DNA of 64,000 nucleotides from positions 1 through 64,000 of the forward strand of contig NZ_KB291681.1 of assembly GCF_000320405.1 (NCBI RefSeq). The letters are read 5' to 3'. A program made the translations under genes and the position numbers. Source of the stretch: Clostridium celatum DSM 1785. GTDB taxonomy: Bacteria; Bacillota; Clostridia; Clostridiales; Clostridiaceae. Position 1 is the stretch's first letter. Each line of letters begins with the position of its first letter. Shown in pieces: positions 49,051-58,597 of this stretch. The notes under the pieces were generated by a model that saw only the letters and a list, made by a program, of their open reading frames with translations, was not told the origin of the DNA and made no database searches.

Positions 49051-49722
49051 ATGAAAAAATATAAAGAAGAATTTATAGAATTTATGGTTAAGAGCAATGT
49101 GTTAAGATTTGGTGAATTTACTACTAAAAGTGGTAGACAAACACCATTCTTTATAAATACAGGTAACTATACAACAGGAGAACAACTTGAAAAACTAGGT
49201 GAGTTTTATGCTAAAACTATAAATGAACATATTGGGAATGAAGTAGATGTATTGTTCGGACCTGCATATAAAGGTATTCCTTTAACTGTGACTACAGCAA
49301 TTTCAATGAATAAACTTTATAATGTTAATGTTGAATATTGTTCAAATAGAAAAGAAGTAAAGGATCATGGAGAAGGTGGAATTTTACTTGGAGCTAAGTT
49401 GAATGATGGAAGCAATGTTGTAATTGTTGAAGATGTTATGACTGCAGGAACTTCTATATATGAAACTGCACCTATATTAAAAGCACAAGGTGACGTAAAT
49501 ATAAAAGGATTAGTTATTTCTGTTGATAGAATGGAAAAGGGAAAAGGTGAAAAATCAGCTCAAGAAGAAATAAGAGATACATTTGGTATTACAACATACC
49601 CAATAGTTACTATGGCTGAAGTAGTTGAATATTTATATAATAGAGAAATTGATGGGAAAATTGTTATTGATGATAAGATTAAAGAAGCAATTGGAGAATA
49701 CTATAAAAAATATGGTGTTTAA
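49051..49722 (+). CDS. pyrE: Orotate phosphoribosyltransferase
   Basis: The 223-residue enzyme joins orotate to PRPP, giving OMP in pyrimidine synthesis. It has an N-terminal FTTKSGRQTPFFIN loop, a conserved catalytic lysine region (NRKEVKDHGEGG) and the PRPP-binding motif VVIVEDVMTAGTS (~129-141). It is monocistronic here behind TGGAGGAAT; no other pyr gene is adjacent and no PyrR-type leader is visible. Confidence 0.95.
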   Translation: MKKYKEEFIEFMVKSNVLRFGEFTTKSGRQTPFFINTGNYTTGEQLEKLGEFYAKTINEHIGNEVDVLFGPAYKGIPLTVTTAISMNKLYNVNVEYCSNRKEVKDHGEGGILLGAKLNDGSNVVIVEDVMTAGTSIYETAPILKAQGDVNIKGLVISVDRMEKGKGEKSAQEEIRDTFGITTYPIVTMAEVVEYLYNREIDGKIVIDDKIKEAIGEYYKKYGV

Positions 49723-49796
49723 AATTAAATGAAATTCTAAATTTCAATTTGGTTAGTTAAATTTACACTATAGTATAATCATACGATATTAAATAT

Positions 49797-49835
49797 ATAG
49801 GAGCTTTTAAAAATAAATTTTTTAAAAGCTCCTAT
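49797..49835. terminator. Bidirectional terminator between pyrE and ilvA
   Basis: A perfect 17-bp stem (49797-49813 with 49819-49835, core AGGAGCTTTTAAAA) with a 5-base loop between convergent genes. Confidence 0.8.
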
Positions 49836-49838
49836 TAT

Positions 49839-51038
49839 TTAATATAAGACTTTAATAGAATATGATTCATTTTCAAAGGCATTTATAATTTGTTCAATAT
49901 GTTCATGTCCATTAGTTTCTACTGTAACTTCTAATTGAACATTATGAATCCTATTAATTGCTTTTAGTTGATTATGATCTAATTTGACTATATTGGCATT
50001 TTCTTTTGCTAATATTTCAGATATCTTTAAAAGTTCACCAGGTACATTTCTAAGTTCTAAACAGAAACAGAATAATCTACCTTTTGAAACTAAACCATTA
50101 TTTATTAATGATGATATTGTTAGCATATCAATATTTCCACCACTTATAACACAACATATATTTTTGTTTTTGACATTTAATTTTCTAAGGGCAGCTAAAG
50201 AAACAACGCCAGAAGCTTCTGCCAATAATTTATGTTTCTCTGTTAGCAAAAGAAATGTTTCTACGATATCATTTTCAGATACAGTAATAATTTCATCAAC
50301 AAGGTCTTTTATTATCTCAAAGGTTAAGTTTCCAGGTGTTTTAACAGCTATACCATCAGCAATGGTATTAACACTATCTAGTGTTGTAATAGCTTTATTA
50401 GTAATACTTTTTTTCATTGATGCAGCTCCAGCTGCTTGTACACCAATAATTTTTATATTAGGATTTATTTCTTTTGCAGCAAGACTTATACCACTTATAA
50501 GTCCACCTCCACCGATTGGACAAATTATATAGTCGAAGTTTTTAAAGTCATTAAAGATTTCTAAAGCAATAGTACCTTGTCCACATATGACGTCAATATC
50601 ATCAAATGGATGTATAAAGACTTTACCAAGCTCATTTTCTATTCTTTTTGCTTCAAGAAAAGCATCATCATAACATTTACCATGTAAAACTACATTGCCA
50701 CCATAATTTTTTGTAGATTCAACTTTTAAGTAAGGAGTGGTTTTAGGCATTACAATAGTAGAGTTAACTCCTATTAAAGAAGAGGCATACGCAACTCCTT
50801 GAGCATGATTACCTGCTGAAGAGCACACTACACCTCTAGATTTTTCTTCATCTGACAACAAAGAAATTTTATTTAAAGCTCCTCTAATTTTATAAGCTCC
50901 TGTTAACTGAAGATTTTCACATTTCATATAAATATTATTATTTGAATTTTCACTAAAAACATTGCTATATAATAATGGAGTTTTCACTATTATATCTTCA
51001 ATATTTTTTTGGGCTATTTTAATTTTTTCTAAATACAT
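49839..51038 (-). CDS. ilvA: Threonine ammonia-lyase, catabolic type with ACT domain
   Basis: The 399-residue PLP enzyme deaminates threonine (or serine) to 2-oxobutyrate (or pyruvate). The PLP lysine is Lys50 in GAYKIRG, and the phosphate-binding loop is PIGGGGLISG. A single C-terminal ACT-like domain (~325-399, NVPGELLKISEIL) suggests allosteric control. It resembles the ~400-residue TdcB/IlvA form. ATG at 51038 is preferred because AAGGGGG lies 9 bp upstream; the frame extends 11 codons further without a site. Confidence 0.88.
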   Translation of the reverse strand: MYLEKIKIAQKNIEDIIVKTPLLYSNVFSENSNNNIYMKCENLQLTGAYKIRGALNKISLLSDEEKSRGVVCSSAGNHAQGVAYASSLIGVNSTIVMPKTTPYLKVESTKNYGGNVVLHGKCYDDAFLEAKRIENELGKVFIHPFDDIDVICGQGTIALEIFNDFKNFDYIICPIGGGGLISGISLAAKEINPNIKIIGVQAAGAASMKKSITNKAITTLDSVNTIADGIAVKTPGNLTFEIIKDLVDEIITVSENDIVETFLLLTEKHKLLAEASGVVSLAALRKLNVKNKNICCVISGGNIDMLTISSLINNGLVSKGRLFCFCLELRNVPGELLKISEILAKENANIVKLDHNQLKAINRIHNVQLEVTVETNGHEHIEQIINAFENESYSIKVLY

Positions 51039-51217
51039 AGAAATATCCCCCTTTTTATCTATAAATAGCAATAAATATATAATATCACAAATAAATACAA
51101 TTATCGATAATTTTTAAAAGAATAAAAAGGAAGTTTTTAAATAGTTCAAGTTTTTATTGTATAAATTATTTTTAAAATATATAATTACTTTGAATATTAA
51201 GTAACGGAGTGAAATGT

Positions 51218-51958
51218 ATGGAAGAAAGATTACAGAAATACATGGCTAGATGTGGAGATGCATCAAGGCGTAAATGTGAAGAGATTATTTTAAATGGAGA
51301 AATAAAAGTAAATGGGATTTTAGTTACAGAAGTAGGAACTAAAATTAATCCTAGTACTGATAAAGTTTTTTATAAAGATAAAGAAATTAAAGTTGAAGAG
51401 AAAAAAGTATATATTATGCTTAATAAACCAGAAGGATATATAACTTCTGTAAAAGATGAACGTGGTAGAAAAACAGTTTTAGACATAGTTAAGGTTGAGG
51501 AGAGAATATTCCCAATAGGGAGATTAGACTACGATAGTTCAGGTTTGCTTCTTTTAACTAATGATGGAAGTGTTTATAATAATATAATTCATCCTAGAGT
51601 AATATTAAAGAAAAAATATATAGCAACATGTAGGGGGAAATTTACAGAGTCTGATATTAAGAAATTCAAAAGTGGTATAAATATAGGTGATTATATTACA
51701 GCTGAAGCTGATATAGACATAATAAGCGAAGAAAAAAGATATAGTAAAATTAAGAAAAAAGAAGAAATTATAAGTACAGTAGAAATATCAATACATGAAG
51801 GTAAAAATAGACAGATAAGAAGAATGTGTGCTTCTTTAAATCATGAAGTATTAACACTAAAGAGAGTTTCAATTGGTGAATTAAAAATTGGATATTTAAA
51901 AAAAGGTGAGTTTAGAAATTTAACTGATGACGAAATAAAATATATAAAGGGGTTATAA
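51218..51958 (+). CDS. rluB: RsuA/RluB-family rRNA pseudouridine synthase
   Basis: The 246-residue protein has an S4 RNA-binding domain (~1-48, RLQKYMARCGDASRR) and a pseudouridine synthase domain with catalytic Asp104 in GRLDYDSSGLLLLTNDG. It modifies a uridine in ribosomal RNA; RluB versus RsuA specificity is inferred from general similarity. ATG at 51218 is chosen since CGGAG overlaps the GTG at 51209. The mnmM gene follows after 1 bp, so the two RNA-modifying enzymes are coexpressed. Confidence 0.87.
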   Translation: MEERLQKYMARCGDASRRKCEEIILNGEIKVNGILVTEVGTKINPSTDKVFYKDKEIKVEEKKVYIMLNKPEGYITSVKDERGRKTVLDIVKVEERIFPIGRLDYDSSGLLLLTNDGSVYNNIIHPRVILKKKYIATCRGKFTESDIKKFKSGINIGDYITAEADIDIISEEKRYSKIKKKEEIISTVEISIHEGKNRQIRRMCASLNHEVLTLKRVSIGELKIGYLKKGEFRNLTDDEIKYIKGL

Positions 51959-51959
51959 A

Positions 51960-52499
51960 ATGTTTAGATATGTGTCTGATATCAGCGAGTTATCTCATGA
52001 TATAATAAGTAGGTATTTAGATAAGAAAAATGTTGCAATTGATGCCACATTAGGAAATGGATATGATTGTGATTTTTTATCAAGTAATTTTAAAAAAGTA
52101 TATGCATTTGATATACAAAAGGAAGCTTGTGAAAATTATAGTATAAAAAATGATAATGTTATTGTGATAAATGATTCTCATCATAAGTTTGAAGACTATA
52201 TTAAAGAACAAGTAGATTGTATAATATATAATTTAGGATACTTACCAGGTGGAGAAAAAACTATTACTACAAAATCTAATACATCTTTAATTAGCATTCA
52301 AAAGGGATTAGAGTTATTAGCAAGTGGTGGTATGATGACTATTGCTATATATAGAGGTCATGATGAAGGTAAGATAGAAGAAAATTGCATTATTGGATAT
52401 TTAAAAACTCTTAATAAAAAACATTATGGGGTTATGATACACGAGTATTTAAACAGAGCTAGTACAGCACCTTTATTAGTTGTTATAGAAAAGAAATAA
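51960..52499 (+). CDS. mnmM: tRNA wobble-uridine methyltransferase MnmM (YtqB family)
   Basis: The 179-residue class I methyltransferase has the SAM motif AIDATLGNGYDCDFL (~27-41) and the family-specific NLGYLPGGEK (~91-100). B. subtilis YtqB is MnmM, which methylates 5-aminomethyl-2-thiouridine in tRNA in organisms lacking MnmC. Assignment rests on the NLGYLPGG signature and size. It begins 1 bp after the pseudouridine synthase, consistent with an RNA-modification operon. Confidence 0.85.
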   Translation: MFRYVSDISELSHDIISRYLDKKNVAIDATLGNGYDCDFLSSNFKKVYAFDIQKEACENYSIKNDNVIVINDSHHKFEDYIKEQVDCIIYNLGYLPGGEKTITTKSNTSLISIQKGLELLASGGMMTIAIYRGHDEGKIEENCIIGYLKTLNKKHYGVMIHEYLNRASTAPLLVVIEKK

Positions 52500-52620
52500 A
52501 GAAAAATATTAAATTAAAACTTGCAAATTCAAAGAGTACATTATAATTATTTCGTTGATTAAATTATTAAATAATGCTAAAATAATTTAAGTTATTAAAA
52601 AATAGGAGAAGAAATAGACA

Positions 52621-53517
52621 ATGGAAAGAACTATGAATGATGAATCAAGAGATTTAATGAAATTAATTCAACTTAGGTTTCCTAGGCTTAGTAAAGGTCA
52701 AAAATTAATTGCAGAATATATACTTAAAAATTATGATAAGGCTGCATTTATGACAGCAGCAAAATTAGGATTAGCTGTAGGTGTATCAGAATCTACAGTC
52801 GTTAGGTTTGCAATAGAATTAGGTTTTTCTGGATATCCTAAATTACAACGTTCATTACAGGAATTAATCAAGAATAAGCTTACAACTGTTCAAAGGTTAG
52901 AATTATCTAGTGATTATATTAGTGAAGGGTATGCGTTAAAAGGTGTTCTTAAAGCTGATATGGAAAATATAAGAGCAACTATGGAGAAAATTGATTATAA
53001 TACCTTTGAAGATGTAGTTAATAATATATTTACGGCTAAAAGGATATATATAATAGGTTTAAGAAGTTCTATGGCATTAGCTGAGTTTTTAGGATTCTAT
53101 TTAAATATAATATTACAAAATGTAAAAACAGTAGGTTATGGAATTTCAGATATATTTGAACAAATGATAAATGTTGGAGAAGATGATTTAGTTATAGGAA
53201 TAGGATTCCCTAGGTATGCAAGCAGAACTATTGATGCTTTAGCTTTTGCACAAAATAGAGGTGCTACAGTAGTTGCAGTTACTGATAGCTTTTTATCTCC
53301 TTTAGCTACTAGAGCTGACTATTCATTAATTGCTCAAAGTAATATGGCATCATTTGTTGATTCGTTAGTTGCACCTTTGTCTGTTATTAATGCATTAATT
53401 ATTGCAGTTGGAATGAGAGAAAAAGAAAATATATCTAATGTTTTTAATAACTTAGAAGAAATATGGCAAGAATATAATGTTTATTCTTATAATAATAGAA
53501 ATGTAATTGATGATTAA
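52621..53517 (+). CDS. MurR/RpiR-family transcription regulator
   Basis: The 298-residue regulator has an N-terminal RpiR helix-turn-helix (~15-80, LGLAVGVSESTVVRFAIELGFSGYP) and a SIS sugar-phosphate domain (~125-260, RIYIIGLRSSMALAEF). The family senses phosphosugars and usually adjoins sugar-use genes. None is adjacent here, so its target is unclear. AGGAG lies 12 bp before the ATG, a rather long spacing. It has its own terminator. Confidence 0.85.
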   Translation: MERTMNDESRDLMKLIQLRFPRLSKGQKLIAEYILKNYDKAAFMTAAKLGLAVGVSESTVVRFAIELGFSGYPKLQRSLQELIKNKLTTVQRLELSSDYISEGYALKGVLKADMENIRATMEKIDYNTFEDVVNNIFTAKRIYIIGLRSSMALAEFLGFYLNIILQNVKTVGYGISDIFEQMINVGEDDLVIGIGFPRYASRTIDALAFAQNRGATVVAVTDSFLSPLATRADYSLIAQSNMASFVDSLVAPLSVINALIIAVGMREKENISNVFNNLEEIWQEYNVYSYNNRNVIDD

Positions 53518-53527
53518 ACTAATCATA

Positions 53528-53557
53528 TAAAGGAATTAGCATATGTTAATTCCTTTA
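53528..53557 (+). terminator. Terminator of the RpiR-family gene
   Basis: An 11-bp stem TAAAGGAATTA/TAATTCCTTTA with an 8-base loop, 10 bp after the stop codon. Confidence 0.7.
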
Positions 53558-53600
53558 CTTATTGTTAATTATAAAATAAAAGATACTTGGAGGACTTTAA

Positions 53601-54815
53601 ATGGCAAAAGTCATAGTTATAGGTGCTGGACCAGCCGGCATGATGGCTGCTATAACAGCTGCTAAAAAACACGATGTAATTTTATTAGACGGAAATGATA
53701 GGGTAGGAAAAAAGTTATTTATTACAGGAAAAGGTCGTTGTAATGTAACAAATTCAAAAGATATTAGTGAGTTTTTTGATTTCATCCCTGGAAATCCTCA
53801 CTTTTTATATAGTGCATTGTATTCTTATACAAATGAAGATACTATAAATTTTTTTGAAAACCAAGGAATAAAATTGAAAAGTGAGCGTGGAGGAAGAGTT
53901 TTTCCTTATTCAGATAAATCTTCAGATATAATAAGGGGACTATCAACAGCACTAAAAGAATCAGGTGTGGAACTTAAGCTTAATTCAAAAGTTACTAATA
54001 TAATTATGAAAGAAGATAAGATTGAATATGTTGAAATTAACAACGATAAAAAATGTGTTGGGGACTATTATATTTTAGCTACTGGGGGAGCATCTTATCC
54101 GTTGACAGGTTCAAGAGGTGAAGGTCAAAAATTTGCTAAAAAGTTAGGGCATACAGTTACTGAATTAAAGCCATCATTAATACCTATAGAAATTAATGAA
54201 CCGTGGATTAAGGAAGTTATGGGCTTATCACTTAAAAACATTTCTCTTAGTATAACTAAAAATAATAAAAGTTTATATAAAAATCAAGGTGAAATGCTGT
54301 TTACTAGTTATGGAATTTCAGGTCCTCTAGTTTTAAGTGCCTCTAGATGTATAATTGATAAATCAGAATATGTAGCAGTACTAGATTTAAAACCAGCATT
54401 AAGTGAACAAGAATTAGATAAAAGGATTCAAAAAGATTTTAAAAAATATCAAAATAAAGATTTTAAAAATTCGTTAGATGAATTATTACCTCAAAAAATG
54501 ATTCCAATTATTATAGAATTATCTAAAATTCCTGAAAATAAAAAAGTTAATGTCATAACTAAAGAAGAAAGAAAAAATTTAGTTTTACTTTTAAAAGGAA
54601 TTAAAATGAAAGTAAAAGGATTAAGACCACTAGAAGAAGCTATTGTTACAGCTGGTGGAGTAAGCACTTTAGAGATTGATCCTTCTACGATGAAATCAAA
54701 AAAAATTAATAATTTATCATTTGCTGGGGAGATAATTGATGTTGATGCTTTTACTGGCGGATATAATGTACAAATTGCTTTATCAACTGGTTATTTAGCT
54801 GGAGATAATATATAG
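53601..54815 (+). CDS. BaiN/HI0933-family FAD-dependent oxidoreductase
   Basis: The 404-residue flavoprotein has an N-terminal dinucleotide fold VIVIGAGPAGMMAA (~4-17), ITGKGRCNVTNS, LATGGASYPLTGS in the middle and a C-terminal FAD-binding GEIIDVDAFTGGYNVQIA. Relatives include BaiN, a bile-acid ene-reductase in gut clostridia, but most members have unknown substrates, so a bile-acid role is not assumed. It stands just before cmk-ispH-S1 with a TTGGAGG site. Confidence 0.83.
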   Translation: MAKVIVIGAGPAGMMAAITAAKKHDVILLDGNDRVGKKLFITGKGRCNVTNSKDISEFFDFIPGNPHFLYSALYSYTNEDTINFFENQGIKLKSERGGRVFPYSDKSSDIIRGLSTALKESGVELKLNSKVTNIIMKEDKIEYVEINNDKKCVGDYYILATGGASYPLTGSRGEGQKFAKKLGHTVTELKPSLIPIEINEPWIKEVMGLSLKNISLSITKNNKSLYKNQGEMLFTSYGISGPLVLSASRCIIDKSEYVAVLDLKPALSEQELDKRIQKDFKKYQNKDFKNSLDELLPQKMIPIIIELSKIPENKKVNVITKEERKNLVLLLKGIKMKVKGLRPLEEAIVTAGGVSTLEIDPSTMKSKKINNLSFAGEIIDVDAFTGGYNVQIALSTGYLAGDNI

Positions 54816-54875
54816 AAAATTAAATTTAATTTATATATAATAAAAATACATATGCTTGAAAGGTGGATAATTTAA

Positions 54876-55532
54876 ATGAGAATAGCTGTAGCTATAGATG
54901 GGCCAGCAGGTGCTGGGAAAAGTACAATTGCAAAATTAGTGGGAAAAAAGTTTAATTTAATGTATATAAACACAGGAGCAATGTATAGAGCAGTTGCTTT
55001 AGTTGCTAAAAGAAATAATATATCTTCAAGTGATATTAATAGCTTAATGGATATTATAGATGAAATGGAAATGCATTTTGAAAATGATGATTTAATTTTA
55101 AATGGTGTTAATATCCAAGACGAAATAACAATGCCAGAAATAAGTGAGATAGTATCTGAGTATGCATCTATACCAGAAGTAAGAAAAAAATTAGTTGCAC
55201 TTCAAAGGAAGATGTCAGAGAAGTATGATGTAATAATGGATGGAAGAGATATTGGAACAGTTGTTTTAAAAGATTCTAAATTCAAATTCTTTTTAACGGC
55301 AACTCCAGAAGAAAGAGCTAGAAGAAGATATTCTGAATTGAAAAATAGAGGAATAGATGTGGATTATAATAAGCTTTTAGATGATATAATAAAGAGGGAT
55401 TATATAGATAGCAATAGAGAAACAGATCCATTAAGAAAGGCAGAAGATGCTAAAGAAATAGACAGTTCAAATTATAATATTACGGAAGTAACTGAAATAA
55501 TTTGTAATTTAATACAAAATGATTTAAAATAG
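54876..55532 (+). CDS. cmk: Cytidylate kinase
   Basis: The 218-residue P-loop kinase phosphorylates CMP and dCMP. Walker A is GPAGAGKST (~9-17), followed by the CMP-binding stretch NTGAMYRAVA, GRDIGTVVL and the LID region RARRRYSELKNRG. Length is canonical. It opens the cmk-ispH-S1 operon, an order common in clostridia, and lies behind AAAGGTGG. Confidence 0.95.
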   Translation: MRIAVAIDGPAGAGKSTIAKLVGKKFNLMYINTGAMYRAVALVAKRNNISSSDINSLMDIIDEMEMHFENDDLILNGVNIQDEITMPEISEIVSEYASIPEVRKKLVALQRKMSEKYDVIMDGRDIGTVVLKDSKFKFFLTATPEERARRRYSELKNRGIDVDYNKLLDDIIKRDYIDSNRETDPLRKAEDAKEIDSSNYNITEVTEIICNLIQNDLK

Positions 55533-55563
55533 ATAATATACTGAATATCATAGGAGAAAAGTA

Positions 55564-56409
55564 ATGAGAAAAGTTACATTAGCTAAAAATGCTGGTTTTT
55601 GTTTTGGTGTTAAAAGAGCAGTAGATGAAGCTATAAAAACTCAAAGAGAGTATAATAAAAAAATATATACATTAGGACCATTAATTCATAATAACGATGT
55701 GGTAAATTACCTTGAAGATAATGATATTTATGCTATAGATATTAATGATATAGAAAATTTAAATTCTGGAGATGTAATACTAATTAGATCTCATGGAGTT
55801 TCTAAAGAGGTATTTGATCTATTAACTGATAAAGGCTTAATTGTTATTAATGCAACTTGTCCATTTGTAACAAATATACAAAAGAAAGTTAATAAATTTT
55901 CAAATGAAGGCTATAAGATAGTTATCTTAGGTGATAAAAATCATCCAGAAGTTATTGGGATAAACGGATGGTGTAATAATGAAGCAATAGTAACAAAAGA
56001 TGGTAAAATTATTGAAGATTTACCTAATAAGGTGTGTGTTGTTTCTCAAACTACAGAAAAAGAAGAAAATTGGAACATTACAATTAATAATTTAAATAAT
56101 AAGGTTAGCGAATTGAAGCAATTTAATACTATTTGTGCAGCTACTGAAGAAAGACAAAGCAGTGTTTTAGAATTATCAAAAACTGTAGATTTTATGATTA
56201 TTGTAGGTGGAAAAAATAGTTCAAACACAACTAAACTATATGAAATAGCAAAAGAAAATTGTAAAAACACTATACATATAGAAAATGCAAAGGAGCTACC
56301 ACAAAGTTTAATAGATGATTCATCAATAAATACAATAGGTGTAACAGCTGGAGCATCAACTCCAGATTGGATAATAAAGGAAGTAATTGAAGTGATGGAG
56401 GGAAAATAA
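55564..56409 (+). CDS. ispH: 4-hydroxy-3-methylbut-2-enyl diphosphate reductase
   Basis: The 281-residue iron-sulfur enzyme makes IPP and DMAPP in the last MEP-pathway step. All three cluster cysteines are present: Cys13 (GFCFGVKRAV), Cys99 (NATCPFV) and Cys191 (TICAATEERQ). The length equals the IspH domain alone; the S1 repeats that some clostridia fuse to IspH are encoded separately 1 bp downstream. Start behind AGGAGAAAAGT. Confidence 0.95.
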   Translation: MRKVTLAKNAGFCFGVKRAVDEAIKTQREYNKKIYTLGPLIHNNDVVNYLEDNDIYAIDINDIENLNSGDVILIRSHGVSKEVFDLLTDKGLIVINATCPFVTNIQKKVNKFSNEGYKIVILGDKNHPEVIGINGWCNNEAIVTKDGKIIEDLPNKVCVVSQTTEKEENWNITINNLNNKVSELKQFNTICAATEERQSSVLELSKTVDFMIIVGGKNSSNTTKLYEIAKENCKNTIHIENAKELPQSLIDDSSINTIGVTAGASTPDWIIKEVIEVMEGK

Positions 56410-56410
56410 A

Positions 56411-57469
56411 ATGGAAGAACAATTAACTTTAATGAATGAAATGGATAGAAAGTTTCGTATAGGAGATGAAATAGAAGGAGAAATATTCTCTATTAAGAGT
56501 GATGAAATTGTTATTTCTTTAGTAGGATATAAAATAGATGGTATTATTCCAATAAAGGAATTAGCAGCTCAAGATAGAGTTAATGAAGTATTAAGCAACT
56601 TAAATATAGGTGATAAAATTACAGCTAAGGTAATTAAATTAAAGAATGAAGATAATTATGTTGTATTATCACGTCTAGAATATGAAAAAGAAGAAACTTT
56701 ATTTAAATTAGAAGAATTATTTAAAAGTGGAGAAAACTTTGATGTTATAGTTAAAGAAGCTAAAGAAAAGGGATTAGTTGCATATTTTAATGGTGTTAGA
56801 ATATTTATACCATCTTCACAAATTGATGTAAGATATGTTGAAGATAAAAATGCTTTAGTTAATACTACTTTAACTGTAAGATTAATAGATTTTTCAAGAG
56901 AAAATTTATCTAAAATTGTAGCATCTAGAAGAGTTATTTTAGAAGAAGCTAAGCTACAAAAAGAACAAGCTACATGGGATTCGTTAAATGAAGGGGATGT
57001 AGTTAAAGCAGAAGTAAAAAGATTTACTAAATTCGGAGCTTTTGCTGAAATAAATGGTGTAGATGGATTAATTCATTTATCTCAAATATCTTGGAAGCAT
57101 ATAAATTCATGTGATGAAATATTAAAAATTGGTGAAATTATTGATGTAAAAATAATTGGATTAGATAAAGAACAAAAGAAATTATCATTAAGTATTAAAG
57201 CTCTTACTCCAGAACCATGGAGCGTAATAGATGAAAAGTATACTGAAGGTTCTGCAGTTTTAGGTAAGGTAGTAAGAATAAATGATTTTGGTGCATTTGT
57301 TGAATTAGAACCAGGAATAGATGGGTTAGTTCATATTTCAAAGATTAGCCATGATCATATAAAGCACCCATCAGAAGTATTAACTATAGGTGAAGAGGTT
57401 AAATGTATTATATTAAGTATTGATAAAGAAAATAGAAAAATTGCACTTAGTATAAAAGATGCTCAATAA
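56411..57469 (+). CDS. S1 RNA-binding domain protein (RpsA-like)
   Basis: The 352-residue protein contains four S1 OB-fold repeats (~15-85, ~100-165, ~185-255 and ~270-340); the last two are the best conserved (FTKFGAFAEINGVDGLIHLSQ, NDFGAFVELEPGIDGLVHIS). Firmicute S1-like proteins have fewer repeats than the six of E. coli S1, and their ribosomal role is less certain. It starts 1 bp after ispH, so coupling is likely. A hairpin terminator closes the operon. Confidence 0.9.
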   Translation: MEEQLTLMNEMDRKFRIGDEIEGEIFSIKSDEIVISLVGYKIDGIIPIKELAAQDRVNEVLSNLNIGDKITAKVIKLKNEDNYVVLSRLEYEKEETLFKLEELFKSGENFDVIVKEAKEKGLVAYFNGVRIFIPSSQIDVRYVEDKNALVNTTLTVRLIDFSRENLSKIVASRRVILEEAKLQKEQATWDSLNEGDVVKAEVKRFTKFGAFAEINGVDGLIHLSQISWKHINSCDEILKIGEIIDVKIIGLDKEQKKLSLSIKALTPEPWSVIDEKYTEGSAVLGKVVRINDFGAFVELEPGIDGLVHISKISHDHIKHPSEVLTIGEEVKCIILSIDKENRKIALSIKDAQ

Positions 57470-57484
57470 AATTTAGCGTATATT

Positions 57485-57522
57485 AAAAAGATTACACATA
57501 TAAATATTAGTGTAATCTTTTT
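57485..57522 (+). terminator. Terminator of cmk-ispH-S1
   Basis: A 13-bp stem AAAAAGATTACAC/GTGTAATCTTTTT with a 12-base loop and T-run. Confidence 0.85.
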
Positions 57523-57556
57523 ATATTATATAGTATTAATTATTAATGAGGTATAT

Positions 57557-58495
57557 ATGGTTTTATTAGAAAAATTATCTAATAGTAATTTTGAGAAGTT
57601 TAGAGAGTTGAGTTTAGAGAGAATTAGTGTTGAAAATTATGATAAAGACTTTTTTGAATATTATGAAAAGGAAAAATTCTTTTTTAAAATTTTTTTCAAA
57701 AAGTTTGTTAAATTATTTGTGTATAATGGTGAAATTATAGGATATATATGGTATGAAGTTCCTGTTGAAATTCCTATAAGAATATGGTCTTTATATGTTA
57801 AAGAGGAATACTTAGAATGTTTAGATGAATCTATTCTTAAATCTTTTAATAATACAATTCTTACTTATGAAACACAAGATGATAAAACTAATAACATTAT
57901 GCTTAAAAATTTGGGTTTTAAGAAAGTAAATCCATCTGTATTAATGAATATTAAAGTTAACTCTTTTTCAAAACAGTATTATATAGATAAATTATTTTCT
58001 AGTATTGAAAATGATATTTCAATACTAGAAAAGTTTATATATTTCACAAATGAAAAATATGATAATTTAGTAATTACTACAGAAATAATGAAGAAAAATG
58101 AAGAAGAGCAATTACGGTGTGATATACAAAATAGTGTTTTTTTTAATGAAGATAGATCACCTCTTCAATTAGAAGATATAGAAAATGATATAAAACAAGA
58201 TTATTATATCGATGATTTATCAATGTTTGTTAAGATTAATAATATTGCAATAGGATATGGGCAAGTAATTTATAATAGAGGAATGTATACTGTTGTTAAC
58301 TTTGGAATCATTAATGAATTTAGAGGGTATGGTTTTGGTAAAATATTATTATGTTCATTAATAAAGGCTTGCAAAGAAATGGATATTTTAGATTTATATA
58401 TTAGAGTAGAGGAAAATAATATATCTGCATTAAAATTATATAGTTGGATAGGTTTTTCACCTAAACTTATTATAAATAAATGGGAAAGAAAGTAA
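57557..58495 (+). CDS. GNAT-family N-acetyltransferase with two GNAT-like halves
   Basis: The 312-residue protein has a clear C-terminal GNAT domain (~215-310) with the acetyl-CoA loop NEFRGYGFGKILL and the helix-strand NNISALKLYSWIGF. The N-terminal half also looks like a degenerate GNAT unit (VYNGEIIGYIWYE). Double-GNAT proteins acetylate small molecules or protein N-termini; the acceptor is unknown. It starts behind GAGG and is single. Confidence 0.75.
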   Translation: MVLLEKLSNSNFEKFRELSLERISVENYDKDFFEYYEKEKFFFKIFFKKFVKLFVYNGEIIGYIWYEVPVEIPIRIWSLYVKEEYLECLDESILKSFNNTILTYETQDDKTNNIMLKNLGFKKVNPSVLMNIKVNSFSKQYYIDKLFSSIENDISILEKFIYFTNEKYDNLVITTEIMKKNEEEQLRCDIQNSVFFNEDRSPLQLEDIENDIKQDYYIDDLSMFVKINNIAIGYGQVIYNRGMYTVVNFGIINEFRGYGFGKILLCSLIKACKEMDILDLYIRVEENNISALKLYSWIGFSPKLIINKWERK

Positions 58496-58597
58496 TGTTT
58501 TTTAGAGATAAAATGGGCTAACACTTTATTTTTTGCAAAATGTTATGTTATAATACATTAAGAATTCTATTTTATGTTTACAATGGAGGAGAGAGTT

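Noticed and set aside
49984-50532. A 182-codon open frame on the plus strand.
   Set aside because: It is antisense to the conserved threonine ammonia-lyase coding sequence and lacks a ribosome binding site.
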